The notes beneath the pieces are model-generated. The model saw nothing but the letters and a program-made list of their open reading frames with translations, made no database searches and was not told the origin of the DNA. Of a DNA stretch of 64,000 nt, positions 6,953 through 16,241 are shown piece after piece; the stretch's first letter is position 1; each line of letters begins with the position of its first letter. The position numbers were made by a program, and so were the translations under genes. This DNA is from Ignavibacteriaceae bacterium. GTDB taxonomy: Bacteria; Bacteroidota; Ignavibacteria; Ignavibacteriales; Ignavibacteriaceae. The stretch is from assembly GCA_008933765.1 (NCBI GenBank), contig WBUK01000002.1, positions 310,001 to 374,000 on the forward strand, read 5' to 3'.

Positions 6953-7892
6953 AAAAGAACCGTCGGTTAGTTGCAATTCTGTAGCCCCAATCAATTGCTT
7001 CAAGCATCGAGCTGAAGTCAGCTTTCCCCTCTCCGGCAATATCGTAAGCAGTGCCGTGGTCAGGTGAGGTGCGCACAATTTTCAATCCTGCTGTAAAATT
7101 CACTCCCGAACCGGCAGTCATCAATTTAAAAGGAATCAACCCCTGATCGTGATACATTGCAAGAAAGAGGTTAAATTGCTGATACAGTTTCCGTGCAAAA
7201 AACGCATCAGCCGGAAAGGGACCGAAACATCGGCTGCTGTACTGCTCAAGAACAGGAATAATAGTTTTTGTTTCTTCATCACCAATTAAACCGTTTTCAC
7301 CCGCATGGGGGTTCAAGCCCAAAACGGCAATTTTAGGGTTACCAATTCCAAAATCTGCCTTCAAAGAGTGCAAAATTGTTTCTATTGTGCGTTTAAGCGA
7401 ATCAGAAGTGAGAAGCTTTGAAACTTCGTTCAGGGGAGTGTGAATTGTTGCCAACCCGCATTTTAAATTTTCAGAAAGAAACATCATCACAAAATCTCGG
7501 GTAGCCGACCAGGAAGCCAAGAGTTCCGTGTGCCCGGGAAAATTGATTCCTGCCAATCTGAACGCATATTTTGAGATAGGGGCAGTAACTAAAAAACTTT
7601 CCGGCTCACTTTGTACTAATTTAAAGGCTTTCTCAAGTGCAGAAAAAGCCGCAGAACCCGACTCTTTGGTTGGCTTACCGACTTCAAGCGGGTATTCGCC
7701 AATATCAATTATTTCAACCCGTTGTTTTTTGCGAAGATCTATACCTGTTGAATCGGATACAACCTCGTAAACATTCCGGGGGATCAGAAGTTTGTAATTA
7801 ACAAGGCTTAAACCTGTCAGTTTATTTATCGCCTTTACCGCAACCTCGGGACCGATCCCATTAATGTCACCACATGTGACCACCCCGGTCAT
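6942..7892 (-). CDS. pdxA: 4-hydroxythreonine-4-phosphate dehydrogenase
   Basis: NAD-dependent enzyme of the DXP-dependent pyridoxal 5'-phosphate pathway. It oxidises and decarboxylates 4-phosphohydroxy-threonine to the amino-ketone condensed by PdxJ. The 316-residue length is normal. It starts GVVTCGDINGIGPEV and has metal-ligand histidines at H151 (HTPL), H196 (NPHAGE) and H248 (YHDQG), followed by SPDHGTAYDIAGEGKA near the C-terminus. It lies 12 bases downstream of rho in the same direction. PLP made with its help would serve alr further up the same leftward run, although operon continuity over that distance is not shown. Confidence 0.95.
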   Translation of the reverse strand: MTGVVTCGDINGIGPEVAVKAINKLTGLSLVNYKLLIPRNVYEVVSDSTGIDLRKKQRVEIIDIGEYPLEVGKPTKESGSAAFSALEKAFKLVQSEPESFLVTAPISKYAFRLAGINFPGHTELLASWSATRDFVMMFLSENLKCGLATIHTPLNEVSKLLTSDSLKRTIETILHSLKADFGIGNPKIAVLGLNPHAGENGLIGDEETKTIIPVLEQYSSRCFGPFPADAFFARKLYQQFNLFLAMYHDQGLIPFKLMTAGSGVNFTAGLKIVRTSPDHGTAYDIAGEGKADFSSMLEAIDWGYRIATNRRFFYAG

Positions 7893-7904
7893 AAATATAC
7901 TTTC

Positions 7905-9152
7905 CTAACTGTTCATCATAAGGAGGAACTCTTTGTTGTTTTTGGTGCCTCTCATTTTATCAAGCAACTCTTCCATTGCTTCAACGGGTGTGAAATCGCT
8001 CAGATATTTCCGAAGGATATAAATTCTAAGCAGATCATCCTCTTTAAGCAACATTTCTTCGCGTCGGGTTCCGGAACGGTTGATATCAATTGCCGGGAAG
8101 ATTCTTCTGTCGCTGAGGTCTCTGTCAAGCACAATTTCCATGTTTCCCGTACCTTTGAATTCTTCGAAGATAACATCATCCATCCTCGAACCGGTATCAA
8201 TCAGCGCAGTAGCTATAATTGTTAATGAACCGCCATCTTCTGTGTTTCTGGCTGCACCGAAAAAGCGCTTTGGTTTGTGCAGGGCGTTGGAATCGAGACC
8301 TCCGGAGAGAATTTTGCCCGAGTGCGGAACGACCAAGTTGTGCGCCCTGCCAAGCCGGGTGATTGAATCAAGCAAGATAACGACATCGTGCTTAGCTTCA
8401 ACCAATCTTTTCGCTTTCTCAATAACCATATCGGCAACCTGCACATGTCGTTCTGCGGGTTCATCAAAAGTTGAACTTACAACCTCGGCATTCACGCTTC
8501 TTTCCATATCCGTTACCTCTTCCGGGCGCTCGTCAATCAGAAGAATAATGAGTTTAACCTCAGGATGGTTGCGGGTGATTGAGTTTGCAATTTTTTGTAA
8601 TAACACAGTTTTACCACTTTTCGGAGGTGATACTATAAGTCCCCTTTGCCCTTTTCCGATCGGTGTAAGCATATCCATTATGCGCATGGAATACTCACCG
8701 GGAGCTGACTCAAGGATTAGCTTTTTAGTCGGGTAAACGGGAATAAGGTTGTCGAAAAGAGTTCTTTCCCTGATTTCAGCGGGGTCCATTCCGTTCACGG
8801 CTTCCACACGCAACAGAGCAAAAAATCTTTCACCTTCTTTCGGAGGACGCACCTGCCCGCTTACATAGTCACCCGTTCTTAAGTAAAACTTCTTAATCTG
8901 CGAGGGGGAAATGTAGATATCGTCGGGAGAAGGGAGATAGTTGTAAGCGGATGATCTGAGAAACCCGTAACCATCGGGCAACACTTCGAGTACACCGCGG
9001 GAGAAGCTAAGTCCGTCTTTTGCGGTTTGAGCTTCTAAGATTTTAAAGATCAATTCCTGTTTTCTTAGATCAGTGAACCCTGAAATATTAAGTTCTTTAG
9101 CTATTTCATTCAGTTCTACAATCTTTTTTGATTTCAGTTCTGATATATCCAT
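7905..9152 (-). CDS. rho: Transcription termination factor Rho
   Basis: Hexameric RNA helicase-translocase that ends untranslated transcripts. The protein is 415 residues. It has an N-terminal Rho_N helix bundle (1-45), the cold-shock-like RNA-binding domain (about 50-125, with GYGFLRS), and the RecA-like ATPase with Walker A PPKSGKT at 176-182, Walker [15 protein letters not shown], the Q-loop segment SGGLD and the R-loop region GTGNME. It lacks the long inserts seen in some Bacteroidota Rho proteins. It is separated from folC by 22 bases and from pdxA by 12. Confidence 0.97.
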   Translation of the reverse strand: MDISELKSKKIVELNEIAKELNISGFTDLRKQELIFKILEAQTAKDGLSFSRGVLEVLPDGYGFLRSSAYNYLPSPDDIYISPSQIKKFYLRTGDYVSGQVRPPKEGERFFALLRVEAVNGMDPAEIRERTLFDNLIPVYPTKKLILESAPGEYSMRIMDMLTPIGKGQRGLIVSPPKSGKTVLLQKIANSITRNHPEVKLIILLIDERPEEVTDMERSVNAEVVSSTFDEPAERHVQVADMVIEKAKRLVEAKHDVVILLDSITRLGRAHNLVVPHSGKILSGGLDSNALHKPKRFFGAARNTEDGGSLTIIATALIDTGSRMDDVIFEEFKGTGNMEIVLDRDLSDRRIFPAIDINRSGTRREEMLLKEDDLLRIYILRKYLSDFTPVEAMEELLDKMRGTKNNKEFLLMMNS

Positions 9153-9174
9153 TATTTAACCTTTATTTTAAACT

Positions 9175-10452
9175 TCATACATTGTTACTGTAATATTTTC
9201 TTTCAAAAACTTTTTTAACTTCTGCCACTAAATACATACTGCCGAACACAACCAAACACTCTTTTTCACCCGCACTCAGAAATTTTTTGATGAAGTGTGG
9301 AATGTCCTCAATCACGGAGTGGCTAAAACCAATCTTCTCGGCTGTGTTTTCAAGGTCCGTAATCGTCGAAGCTCTGTCGTTATCTCTTAATTCAGTCAGG
9401 TAGCAATGGTCAAAATACTGGCTGCTTACCGTCAGAATTTCTTCCATGGCTTTATCATTCAGCGACGAATAAAGAAGATATTTCTTTGAATAACGCGCAT
9501 TTTGTCCAAACTCATTAAGGAATGTTTTCACCCCTTCCAGATTATGTGCTGAATCGAGTATCAAAGTGGGGTTTGAATAAACCACTTCCCACCTCCCCTG
9601 AATGCCTGAGTTTTCAATCACATTTTTTAGTCCAAGTTTGAAAAGTTTCGGATCTGTGAACTGCATTACTTTAGAAAGGCAAAGAATTGCAAGCGCTGCA
9701 TTTAATTTCTGATAGCTGCCCCTTAGCGGTGTATCGAGATTATCAATATAGAGATCACTTGAGTAAAATTCAAATAAACCACCCCTACGGTTGAGATAAT
9801 CTTTAAGGCAGTAACACTTTGAATTTTTTTCTTCTGCTTTTTTCCTTAACATAGAAAGCGCCGGTTCATCAATCATCCCTAAAAACACAGGTTTGCCTTC
9901 TTTAATAATTCCCGCTTTCGCCTTTGTAACATCTTCAATCCGGTTCCCGAGAATGTTGGTGTGCTCCAAAGAAATAGAAGTTATAACCGAGCAGAGAGGT
10001 GTTACCACATTTGTTGAATCTAACTCACCCCCCAGCCCGGTTTCGAGCACTACATAATCAACTTCCTGCTCGTTGAAATAACTAAAAGCCATTGCGGTGG
10101 TAACTTCAAAAAATGTCAACTCACTGCTTCGGATCACCTCGTCATATTTTTGCATAAATTTAACGATAAATTTATCGGGTATAATCTGCCCGTTTATTCT
10201 GATCCTCTCGTTGAACTTAATGAAGTGCGGCGAAGTATATAACCCCGTTTTAAAGCCGGCTTCAGTCAGAACACTCGCAATGAACGAGGCGGTGCTTCCT
10301 TTTCCGTTCGTACCAGCAATATGAATGCACTTGAGTGAGTCTTGTGGGTCGCCGATCGTTTTCAGAAATTTTATTGTGTTTTCTAACCCGAACTTCACTC
10401 CTCTGTTGTGTAAAGAAAAGAGAAAATCAAGATACCGATCAGTTGAGTTCAT
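9175..10452 (-). CDS. folC: Bifunctional folylpolyglutamate synthase / dihydrofolate synthase
   Basis: Mur-ligase family enzyme that adds glutamate to dihydropteroate and folates. At 425 residues it has the P-loop GTNGKGS (47-53), the Omega-loop neighbourhood with SPHFIKFNERIRING, the ETGLGGELDSTN motif, the TSISLEHTNILG motif and the C-terminal LILDSAHNLEG ligand loop. The DHFS activity is inferred from FolC in general. Same strand as rho, 22 bases upstream of it. The 266-base spacer before it holds an inverted repeat but no gene. Confidence 0.94.
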   Translation of the reverse strand: MNSTDRYLDFLFSLHNRGVKFGLENTIKFLKTIGDPQDSLKCIHIAGTNGKGSTASFIASVLTEAGFKTGLYTSPHFIKFNERIRINGQIIPDKFIVKFMQKYDEVIRSSELTFFEVTTAMAFSYFNEQEVDYVVLETGLGGELDSTNVVTPLCSVITSISLEHTNILGNRIEDVTKAKAGIIKEGKPVFLGMIDEPALSMLRKKAEEKNSKCYCLKDYLNRRGGLFEFYSSDLYIDNLDTPLRGSYQKLNAALAILCLSKVMQFTDPKLFKLGLKNVIENSGIQGRWEVVYSNPTLILDSAHNLEGVKTFLNEFGQNARYSKKYLLYSSLNDKAMEEILTVSSQYFDHCYLTELRDNDRASTITDLENTAEKIGFSHSVIEDIPHFIKKFLSAGEKECLVVFGSMYLVAEVKKVFERKYYSNNV

Positions 10453-10644
10453 CGAAAATGGTTTTTTGGTTTATTTTGACCACAATGAATTGAAAAAATT
10501 AGCGATTAGTTCTAAGTTTTAATGTTTAATAGTTATTGGTTTTTCAATCAATCAAACTAAAGCCCGTAACAATCAACAACGGGTGGAAAAAAGAAAAGAT
10601 TCACTTACTGTTAGGAGACTTCCCGCGGGAAAATCAGGATTGGT

Positions 10645-10697
10645 AACATTTGACACTCAAAAATAATAAAAATTGAAAACATTGTCAAATGTTTTTT
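10645..10697. repeat. 11-bp inverted repeat in the folC/RpiB-like spacer
   Basis: AACATTTGACA (10645-10655) and TGTCAAATGTT (10683-10693) are perfect complements separated by 27 A-rich bases; a T run follows on the plus strand. It lies just past the stop of the RpiB-like gene. It may be a loose terminator or a protein site. Nothing else is visible in 10453-10718. Confidence 0.5.
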
Positions 10698-10718
10698 ATC
10701 ACAATTTTTATGATTTGC

Positions 10719-11378
10719 TTAAGATCGGAAATTTAGTTCCTCAACTTTAGCAATTTTGTCCAATCTTTTTTGGTGCCTCTCACCCAGAAACTGAGATGAA
10801 AGCCAAGCCTCAAGAATAGATTTAACAGTTTCCTCACCGATGGCTTTTGCTCCAAGAGCTAAAATATTTGCGTTGTTGTGCTCCCTCGCGCTTTTTGCAA
10901 TAAATTCGTTGAAACAATTTGCAGCCCTTACCCCTTTGAACTTATTAGCGGTAATTGCCGAAGGGTTACCGGTTGCATCTACCACGATCCCAAAATGAAC
11001 AGACCCCTTACTAACCAAAGAAGCCACGGCTTTTGCAAAATCAGGATAATCACAACTCTCTTCCGAATATGAACCGAGGTCTTCAACAGCAATTCCCTTT
11101 CCTTGAAGAAATTGAATTATCACTTTCCTCAACTGAAAGCCTGTGTGGTCACCGCCGATGCAAACCTTTAAGCCCGAAAAATCGGTTATGGCTTTGGTTT
11201 GTTTCTCAGTTTTCTCGCTTTTGTCTTCCGGCGTATCAGCACCGATGCTCATTCCAAGTGCTTTAATCCGATCCAAAGCTAAAGGGGTAAAAACATATTC
11301 TTTTCCGGCGGAAAGATTCTGCTCACCTCTACGGTAAGCTGCAATCACTTCATCTTCGGTAATTAAAATCTTTTTCAC
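10719..11378 (-). CDS. RpiB/LacAB-family sugar-phosphate isomerase homologue with N-terminal extension, lacking the usual Cys
   Basis: The RpiB fold spans about residues 70-219: KVCIGGDHTGFQLR, CDYPDFA, ITANKFKGVRAA, AREHNNANILALG and GERHQKR are all family blocks. RpiB isomerises ribose 5-phosphate and ribulose 5-phosphate. The active-site loop normally reading GxxxCGTGxG is here GIVVDATGNPS, so the catalytic Cys position is Asp134 and two glycines are gone. Some RpiB enzymes work without that Cys. Residues 1-48 form an extra module (ITEDEVIAAYRRGEQNLSAG, then TPLALDRIKALGM) recalling short segments found in microcompartment-associated proteins. Activity and substrate are uncertain. Confidence 0.7.
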   Translation of the reverse strand: MKKILITEDEVIAAYRRGEQNLSAGKEYVFTPLALDRIKALGMSIGADTPEDKSEKTEKQTKAITDFSGLKVCIGGDHTGFQLRKVIIQFLQGKGIAVEDLGSYSEESCDYPDFAKAVASLVSKGSVHFGIVVDATGNPSAITANKFKGVRAANCFNEFIAKSAREHNNANILALGAKAIGEETVKSILEAWLSSQFLGERHQKRLDKIAKVEELNFRS

Positions 11379-11427
11379 GGTCTTTCGTTTCGTTTCGTTT
11401 TCAGTAAGTTATTTTTTTTGAAGTAAC

Positions 11428-11488
11428 TCTTGCTTTTCACTACAAGTTTTTTTTATTTGTAATGGTTGTAGAAATTCTTGCTTTTCAC
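11428..11488. repeat. Paired 13-bp direct repeat after manC
   Basis: TCTTGCTTTTCAC occurs at 11428-11440 and 11476-11488, 48 bases apart; the second copy overlaps the manC stop codon. A triple TTTCG repeat lies at about 11385-11400, near the RpiB-like start. Confidence 0.7.
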
Positions 11489-12552
11489 AGCAATTCGTTT
11501 TTGTTGTTATGCTTCAGAAAATCTACAATCTGTTTTACTTCCTGCGCCTGATCGCGCCGGCAGACAAGAAGAGCATCGTCAGTGTTTATTATTATTAAAT
11601 TATCAACACCAATTACGGAAGTAAATTTGTTTGGCGAGTAAATATACGAATCGTGAGTCATTCCCGTGAAAACATCGCCAACTTTTGCGTTTCCTTTTTC
11701 ATCTTTTTCACTTAACTGATACACTTCCTCCCAGCTTCCGACATCGCTCCAGTCAAACGAAGCTCTGATTAAGAACACCCTGTGCGATTTTTCCATAATG
11801 CCGTAATCGATCGAAATGCTTTTAACCATACTGTAGGCTTTCTCTAAAGCCTTTGTAAACTGTTCAGTACCAATTGCGGGAGCAAGAGCTTTCATTTGTG
11901 CACCAAGTTCCGGCAAAAATATCGCAATTTCTTCCAGTATTACGGAAGCTTTCCAAATAAACATGCCGCTGTTCCACAGAAAATCGCCCGCTTGTAAGAA
12001 CCTGACTGCCGTAGCATAGTTCGGCTTTTCAGCAAAAGTGGATACCCGGCAAACACCCGATTCGTCAGACGAAGTGTCTATTTGTATATACCCGTAACCC
12101 GTCTCAGGTCTGGTAGGCGTTATACCCAAAGTTACCAGCCCACTATTGCTCGAGGCGTATTCAGCAGCTTTCATCAGGTCCGCTTGATACGATTGGATGT
12201 CGTTAATTAAGTGATCAGCCGGTAAAACCAAACAAACCGCTTCCGGGTCGCGTGCTGCAACAATGGTTGCGCTCAAAGCAACACAGGCAGCCGTGTTTCT
12301 GCCGTAAGGTTCGGCTATTATATTCTCTTTTGGAACTCCCGGCAATTCAGCTTCAATTGCTTTTGCCTGATGAATGTTAGTAACCACAATAATGTTTTCC
12401 GGCGGAACAATGCCCTTTAACCGCTCAACCGTTTTTCCAATCAACGACTGGTGATCAAAAAGATTAATCAATTGTTTTGGTTTCTTTTCACGGCTGCGGG
12501 GCCAGAACCTTGAACCCACACCGCCGGCCATTATAATTGCATAAATGTTCAT
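11485..12552 (-). CDS. manC: Mannose-1-phosphate guanylyltransferase
   Basis: Nucleotidyltransferase making GDP-mannose from mannose 1-phosphate and GTP for cell-surface glycans. At 355 residues it is the short form without the phosphomannose isomerase domain. The signature AGGVGSRFWPRSREKKPKQ covers residues 9-27, then FAEKPN, SGMFIWKA and FDWSDVGSWEEV follow in family order. Its ATG shares one base with the stop of the upstream unknown gene (TAATG), so the pair is probably coupled. Confidence 0.93.
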   Translation of the reverse strand: MNIYAIIMAGGVGSRFWPRSREKKPKQLINLFDHQSLIGKTVERLKGIVPPENIIVVTNIHQAKAIEAELPGVPKENIIAEPYGRNTAACVALSATIVAARDPEAVCLVLPADHLINDIQSYQADLMKAAEYASSNSGLVTLGITPTRPETGYGYIQIDTSSDESGVCRVSTFAEKPNYATAVRFLQAGDFLWNSGMFIWKASVILEEIAIFLPELGAQMKALAPAIGTEQFTKALEKAYSMVKSISIDYGIMEKSHRVFLIRASFDWSDVGSWEEVYQLSEKDEKGNAKVGDVFTGMTHDSYIYSPNKFTSVIGVDNLIIINTDDALLVCRRDQAQEVKQIVDFLKHNNKNELL

Positions 12553-13460
12553 TACACTTCCTTTTTATAAACTTTTAATGTTTCAGTGAAAATTTTATCA
12601 CGAAGCTGATATTCACTGATGTCATGGTCTAAACCGCGTATTTCAGTAACGATAACAATCATCGAGGCTCTGAAATATTGTATTAATTCCGCAGAAATTG
12701 AAAGTTCTTTGTCATAAATGAGCCGAAGTGCCTTAGAGATGTTAGCGAACGAATTAGCTAATACCTCAAGTTGATTCTTCCTGCAAAATTTTACCCTCTC
12801 ATCGCAAATATCGGAAAACTTAAAAATTTCACTGCTTCTGAAATCTTCTTTTTTCATCCTTGTGATTAACTCTTCCAGATCGCGAATCGGTCCATAAAGA
12901 AATTCTCTCTCGCGATTGACTACTCCTCTTTGCTCATCCCTTTTATCGCTTTCGCTGAAGGGAAGTTCCGGCTGCTCGGGTGCTTTTATCTTCAAAGAGC
13001 GTTTTTGCGACTGTATCTTCCCGCTTCTAAATTCCTGAGTTTCTTCTTTCTCTGAGCCTTCTTCAATATCAAGCGAGAGTTGAATAGCCTGTGGGCCCTT
13101 CTTATTATCTTTCATCGATTGAATGCGTTCAAAAATTCGTTTCATTGAATATTGATTCACATTTAAGAGAAGAAAATCAAGATCCATGACAAGAAAGTTA
13201 CAATGTTTTATGAAGTTTTCCGAGAACTTCTTGTAATTTATTTGTTCCGTAGAGAGAAAATCGGAAATTTCCTGCAGCCTGATTGCAAGTTTCGAGGTTT
13301 CTGTTATCCTTTTTAAATAAAGAATATCTTCCTGCAGGTTTTGTCTTTTTGTCAGCCAATCCTCTACTAAATGCAGAACCTCAACTTTTTCAGGATTAAG
13401 CCTCAGTTGCTTGGCTGCTTCGTTAATCGCACTGATCATGTAATTTTTAACAAAATCCAT
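12552..13460 (-). CDS. Uncharacterised helical protein between alr and manC
   Basis: I do not recognise a family. The 302 residues are mostly amphipathic helix, charged, with no signal peptide or membrane segment. An N-terminal helical block (1-125) and a C-terminal one (about 185-302) flank a Glu/Lys/Ser-rich, probably disordered linker (about 125-180). The C-terminal block includes ICDERVKFCRKNQ and a final LKVYKKEV. It overlaps alr by 14 bases and manC by one base. Tight packing with an alanine racemase and a GDP-mannose gene hints at an envelope-related role, but this is only context. Confidence 0.75.
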   Translation of the reverse strand: MDFVKNYMISAINEAAKQLRLNPEKVEVLHLVEDWLTKRQNLQEDILYLKRITETSKLAIRLQEISDFLSTEQINYKKFSENFIKHCNFLVMDLDFLLLNVNQYSMKRIFERIQSMKDNKKGPQAIQLSLDIEEGSEKEETQEFRSGKIQSQKRSLKIKAPEQPELPFSESDKRDEQRGVVNREREFLYGPIRDLEELITRMKKEDFRSSEIFKFSDICDERVKFCRKNQLEVLANSFANISKALRLIYDKELSISAELIQYFRASMIVIVTEIRGLDHDISEYQLRDKIFTETLKVYKKEV

Positions 13461-14577
13461 TTGCGTTCTCTCGATATACTCTGGGAACTCGCCGGGAAAC
13501 CCCGACAGTTATTTCATAAGGAATGGTATCTAAAATTTCGCACCAGTTCCAGCAGTCACACCCCGAGCCATTAATATTTGAAAGAAGCACCACTTTGCAC
13601 CCGGGCAGTAATTTATCTTCGCCTAAATCCACCATTAACCTGTCCATGGTGATTGTTCCAACCTGCGGGTATAGCTTTCCCTCAATTAAAAAAGAAAGCC
13701 GGTTCAAAAGCGCCCTTCTAACACCATCAGCATACCCGACGGGAATCGTCCCTATCCAGGCATCTCTGCTTAAAATATATTTTCTTCCGTAACTTATACT
13801 TTCACCCGCTCTTGCTCTTTCAACAGTTCCAAGCTCGCTGATTAAACTCATTACCGGCTTTAGACCAAGTTCTATTGATTTGGCGCGGTTTTTATAAAAC
13901 CCATAAAGAGCAATACCTGCCCTTACAGCCCCATACTGTGTTGAGGGGTGATCAAACACACCGCCACTATTGGCTGCATGTATTAAACCCGGATCGATTC
14001 CTGCAGCTTTTATTTTAGCGATTACAGTATCGAATCGTTTAAACTGTAATTCGGTAAAACTTCTCTCGTCTTCATCCGAGGTGGCGAAGTGGGTGTATAG
14101 CCCTTTAATACTGTCAATCTTTATTTTTTTGAGAAGATTAATTAATTCGTCAATTTGGTAGTGTTTTATCCCCAATCTCCCCATACCGGTATCGATGACG
14201 ATATGATAATTCACATCGAACTCTAACCCCAGCAATTCCAAAAATTCTAATTGTTCCATCGAAGTAATGGTAACAATAAAACGGTATTTCTTAATTGCCT
14301 CAACCATCGAAGGGCTGAAAGGTTCAAATACCAAAATATCCTTATCCCGGTTGGATCGTCTCAAATCGATAGCTTCTTCAACAGTTGCAACTGCATACAT
14401 AATCGGAGGATAGTCAAGTTTGTTTAGTTTTTCAACAACTTTTTTCGCCCCGTGCCCGTAGGCGTCTGCTTTAACAACGGCAATCACCTTTTTATTTTTA
14501 GTGAACGCTCTGATCGTCTGATAGTTGTGTGCCAGGTTTGAGAGATTAATACAGGCTTTGGTTGGTCTGATTTGCAT
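13447..14577 (-). CDS. alr: Alanine racemase
   Basis: PLP enzyme interconverting L- and D-alanine for peptidoglycan. The protein has 376 residues, a normal length. The PLP lysine is K36 within VVKADAYGHGA; the catalytic tyrosine Y263 lies in SISYGRKY, followed by GTIPVGYADGVRR, also a family block. The N-terminal TIM barrel and C-terminal beta domain (MVDLGED, GCKVVLL) are complete. Its stop overlaps the following unknown gene by 14 bases. It is divergent from nuoA across a 199-base spacer. Confidence 0.96.
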   Translation of the reverse strand: MQIRPTKACINLSNLAHNYQTIRAFTKNKKVIAVVKADAYGHGAKKVVEKLNKLDYPPIMYAVATVEEAIDLRRSNRDKDILVFEPFSPSMVEAIKKYRFIVTITSMEQLEFLELLGLEFDVNYHIVIDTGMGRLGIKHYQIDELINLLKKIKIDSIKGLYTHFATSDEDERSFTELQFKRFDTVIAKIKAAGIDPGLIHAANSGGVFDHPSTQYGAVRAGIALYGFYKNRAKSIELGLKPVMSLISELGTVERARAGESISYGRKYILSRDAWIGTIPVGYADGVRRALLNRLSFLIEGKLYPQVGTITMDRLMVDLGEDKLLPGCKVVLLSNINGSGCDCWNWCEILDTIPYEITVGVSRRVPRVYRENANGFC

Positions 14578-14682
14578 AAAATGAAAAATTCTTCTCTACA
14601 ATAATAGTTATTTGGGTTGAGAATGAAAAAAAGTGTGTAATAATAAAATTTTTCTTAAAAGGATATTTTATTCTGATTATTT

Positions 14683-14716
14683 TTTGTATTTTAGTAAAAC
14701 AGATTATTAATATTTG
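14683..14716 (+). promoter_or_regulatory. Candidate promoter of the nuo operon
   Basis: TTTG at 14683-14686 and AATATTTG at 14709-14716, 22 bases apart, give a one-mismatch version of the Bacteroidota TAnnTTTG promoter. It lies 60 bases before the nuoA ATG. Confidence 0.35.
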
Positions 14717-14776
14717 CAGAATCTGATAATCTGTCTTTTTTTCAAGGCAATTTTGTCGCAATTAGTCAGATATGTT

Positions 14777-15211
14777 ATGTCAAACGATCTACAATATATA
14801 GTCGCCTTTTTATTGGTTGCTATCCTCTTCGGAATAGTTGCACTACTCACCGCATGGGTACTTCGCCCTAAACGCCCCACTTTCGAGAAACAACAGGTTT
14901 ACGAGTGTGGTGAAGAAATCCAGGGCGCCCCATACATTAAATATAATGTACGCTTTTATGTGGTTGCACTTCTCTATTTAGTGTTCGGTGTTGAATTGGT
15001 GCTCGTTATCCCTTGGGTTGCTTCATATACCGATCACGGGCTTTTCGGCCTGCTACTCGGGCTTTTCTTCCTCATTGTCCTCGCTGTTGGTATCGTGTAT
15101 GAATGGCGAAAAGGGGACCTCGACTGGTTCACCTACGAGGATGTGGTTGCCAATAAAAAAACAAAAATTCCTTCCTTAGAAATTGACCCTGTGGAAGAGG
15201 AGGTTGAATAA
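14777..15211 (+). CDS. nuoA: Complex I subunit NuoA
   Basis: Membrane subunit of the proton-pumping quinone oxidoreductase, located beside the quinone channel. From the ATG at 14777 it has 144 residues; an upstream ATG at 14714 would add an improbable leader. Three membrane helices are visible (about 6-28, 60-82, 87-110), with the conserved VYECGEE loop after helix 1 and [15 protein letters not shown]. The stop overlaps the nuoB ATG by one base (TAATG). First gene of an 11-gene operon. Confidence 0.95.
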   Translation: MSNDLQYIVAFLLVAILFGIVALLTAWVLRPKRPTFEKQQVYECGEEIQGAPYIKYNVRFYVVALLYLVFGVELVLVIPWVASYTDHGLFGLLLGLFFLIVLAVGIVYEWRKGDLDWFTYEDVVANKKTKIPSLEIDPVEEEVE

Positions 15212-15699
15212 TGGGTGTTCTCGATAAAGAATTCCTTCAGGAAAATTTTGTTGTTTCTAACTTAGATGCTGTCCTTAAGTGGGCAAGAGTTGCCTCGGTG
15301 TGGCAAACAACTTTCGGGTTGGCGTGCTGCGCTATAGAAATGATGGCTACTTCTGCTTCACATTACGATTTCGACCGCTTTGGGCTTATTCCCCGCCCAA
15401 GCCCAAGACAATCAGACCTGCTGATTATCTCCGGCACTGTTACACTTAAAATGGCTTCACGAATTAAAAGAATATACGAACAAATGCCCGATCCGAAATA
15501 TGTGATTTCGATGGGAAGTTGCTCAAACTGCGGCGGACCGTATTGGGAACACGGCTACCATGTGCTCAAAGGCGTTGACAGGGTTATCCCGGTTGATGTC
15601 TATGTGCCGGGTTGCCCGCCCAGACCCGAAGCCCTTTTGGAAGGACTGCTAAAACTGAAAGAAAAGATTGCTAACGAATCACTCATTAAATCGGCTTGA
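15211..15699 (+). CDS. nuoB: Complex I subunit NuoB (N2 cluster)
   Basis: Carries the terminal [4Fe-4S] cluster N2, which hands electrons to quinone. The 162 residues show the four ligands: adjacent C39 and C40 (GLACCAIEM), C104 (MGSCSNCGG) and C135 (VPGCPPRPE). The segment [15 protein letters not shown] is also typical. It starts on the last base of nuoA and is followed five bases later by nuoC. Confidence 0.97.
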   Translation: MGVLDKEFLQENFVVSNLDAVLKWARVASVWQTTFGLACCAIEMMATSASHYDFDRFGLIPRPSPRQSDLLIISGTVTLKMASRIKRIYEQMPDPKYVISMGSCSNCGGPYWEHGYHVLKGVDRVIPVDVYVPGCPPRPEALLEGLLKLKEKIANESLIKSA

Positions 15700-15703
15700 A
15701 ACA

Positions 15704-16234
15704 ATGAAGACATTCGAAGAACTGTTTGAAATCTTAAAAAATAAATTTAACGAAGAAGAGGATATATCCACACACAAAGAAGGCAACGAGGATGTTATAT
15801 TAATTGCTGCTCCAAAAATTAACCTTGTGGCTACATTTCTTAAAAACGAACCTGAACTTAACTTCGACTCCTTAATACTGCTTACGGGCGTGGATGATGA
15901 AAATGGCGAAAAAACCACGAATGAAGACGGCTCCTTCGATCTTTCAGGCGGAACTTTAAGCGTTTACTACCACCTCGAATCAACTTCGTTAAAACATAAA
16001 TTAATCCTGAAAACATCAGTCCCGCGTGAAAACCCCGTTTGCCCTTCGGTTGCATTAGTCTGGAGAGGATCAGACTGGCACGAGCGCGAAGCATACGATC
16101 TGATCGGGATTATTTTTGACGGGCACCCTAACTTATCCAGAATTTTAATGCCTTACGACTGGGAATTTGGTCACCCGCTAAGAAAAGATTACAAAAACCC
16201 TGAATTTTACAACGGTATGAAAGTACCTTATTAA
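15704..16234 (+). CDS. nuoC: Complex I subunit NuoC (30 kDa)
   Basis: Peripheral-arm subunit, not fused to NuoD. From the ATG at 15704 it has 176 residues; an in-frame ATG at 15668 lies inside nuoB and is unlikely. The N-terminal half is acidic and variable; the conserved C-terminal block has [20 protein letters not shown] and [11 protein letters not shown]. The coding sequence follows the nuoB stop directly. Confidence 0.93.
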   Translation: MKTFEELFEILKNKFNEEEDISTHKEGNEDVILIAAPKINLVATFLKNEPELNFDSLILLTGVDDENGEKTTNEDGSFDLSGGTLSVYYHLESTSLKHKLILKTSVPRENPVCPSVALVWRGSDWHEREAYDLIGIIFDGHPNLSRILMPYDWEFGHPLRKDYKNPEFYNGMKVPY

Positions 16235-16241
16235 TTTTGCT

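Noticed and set aside
8080-8736. 218-codon ORF opposite rho
   Set aside because: Antisense shadow of a highly conserved gene with no domain of its own.
14578-14776. Divergent regulatory region with an operator between alr and nuoA
   Set aside because: Only a weak nuo promoter is visible; no convincing inverted repeat or alr promoter was found.
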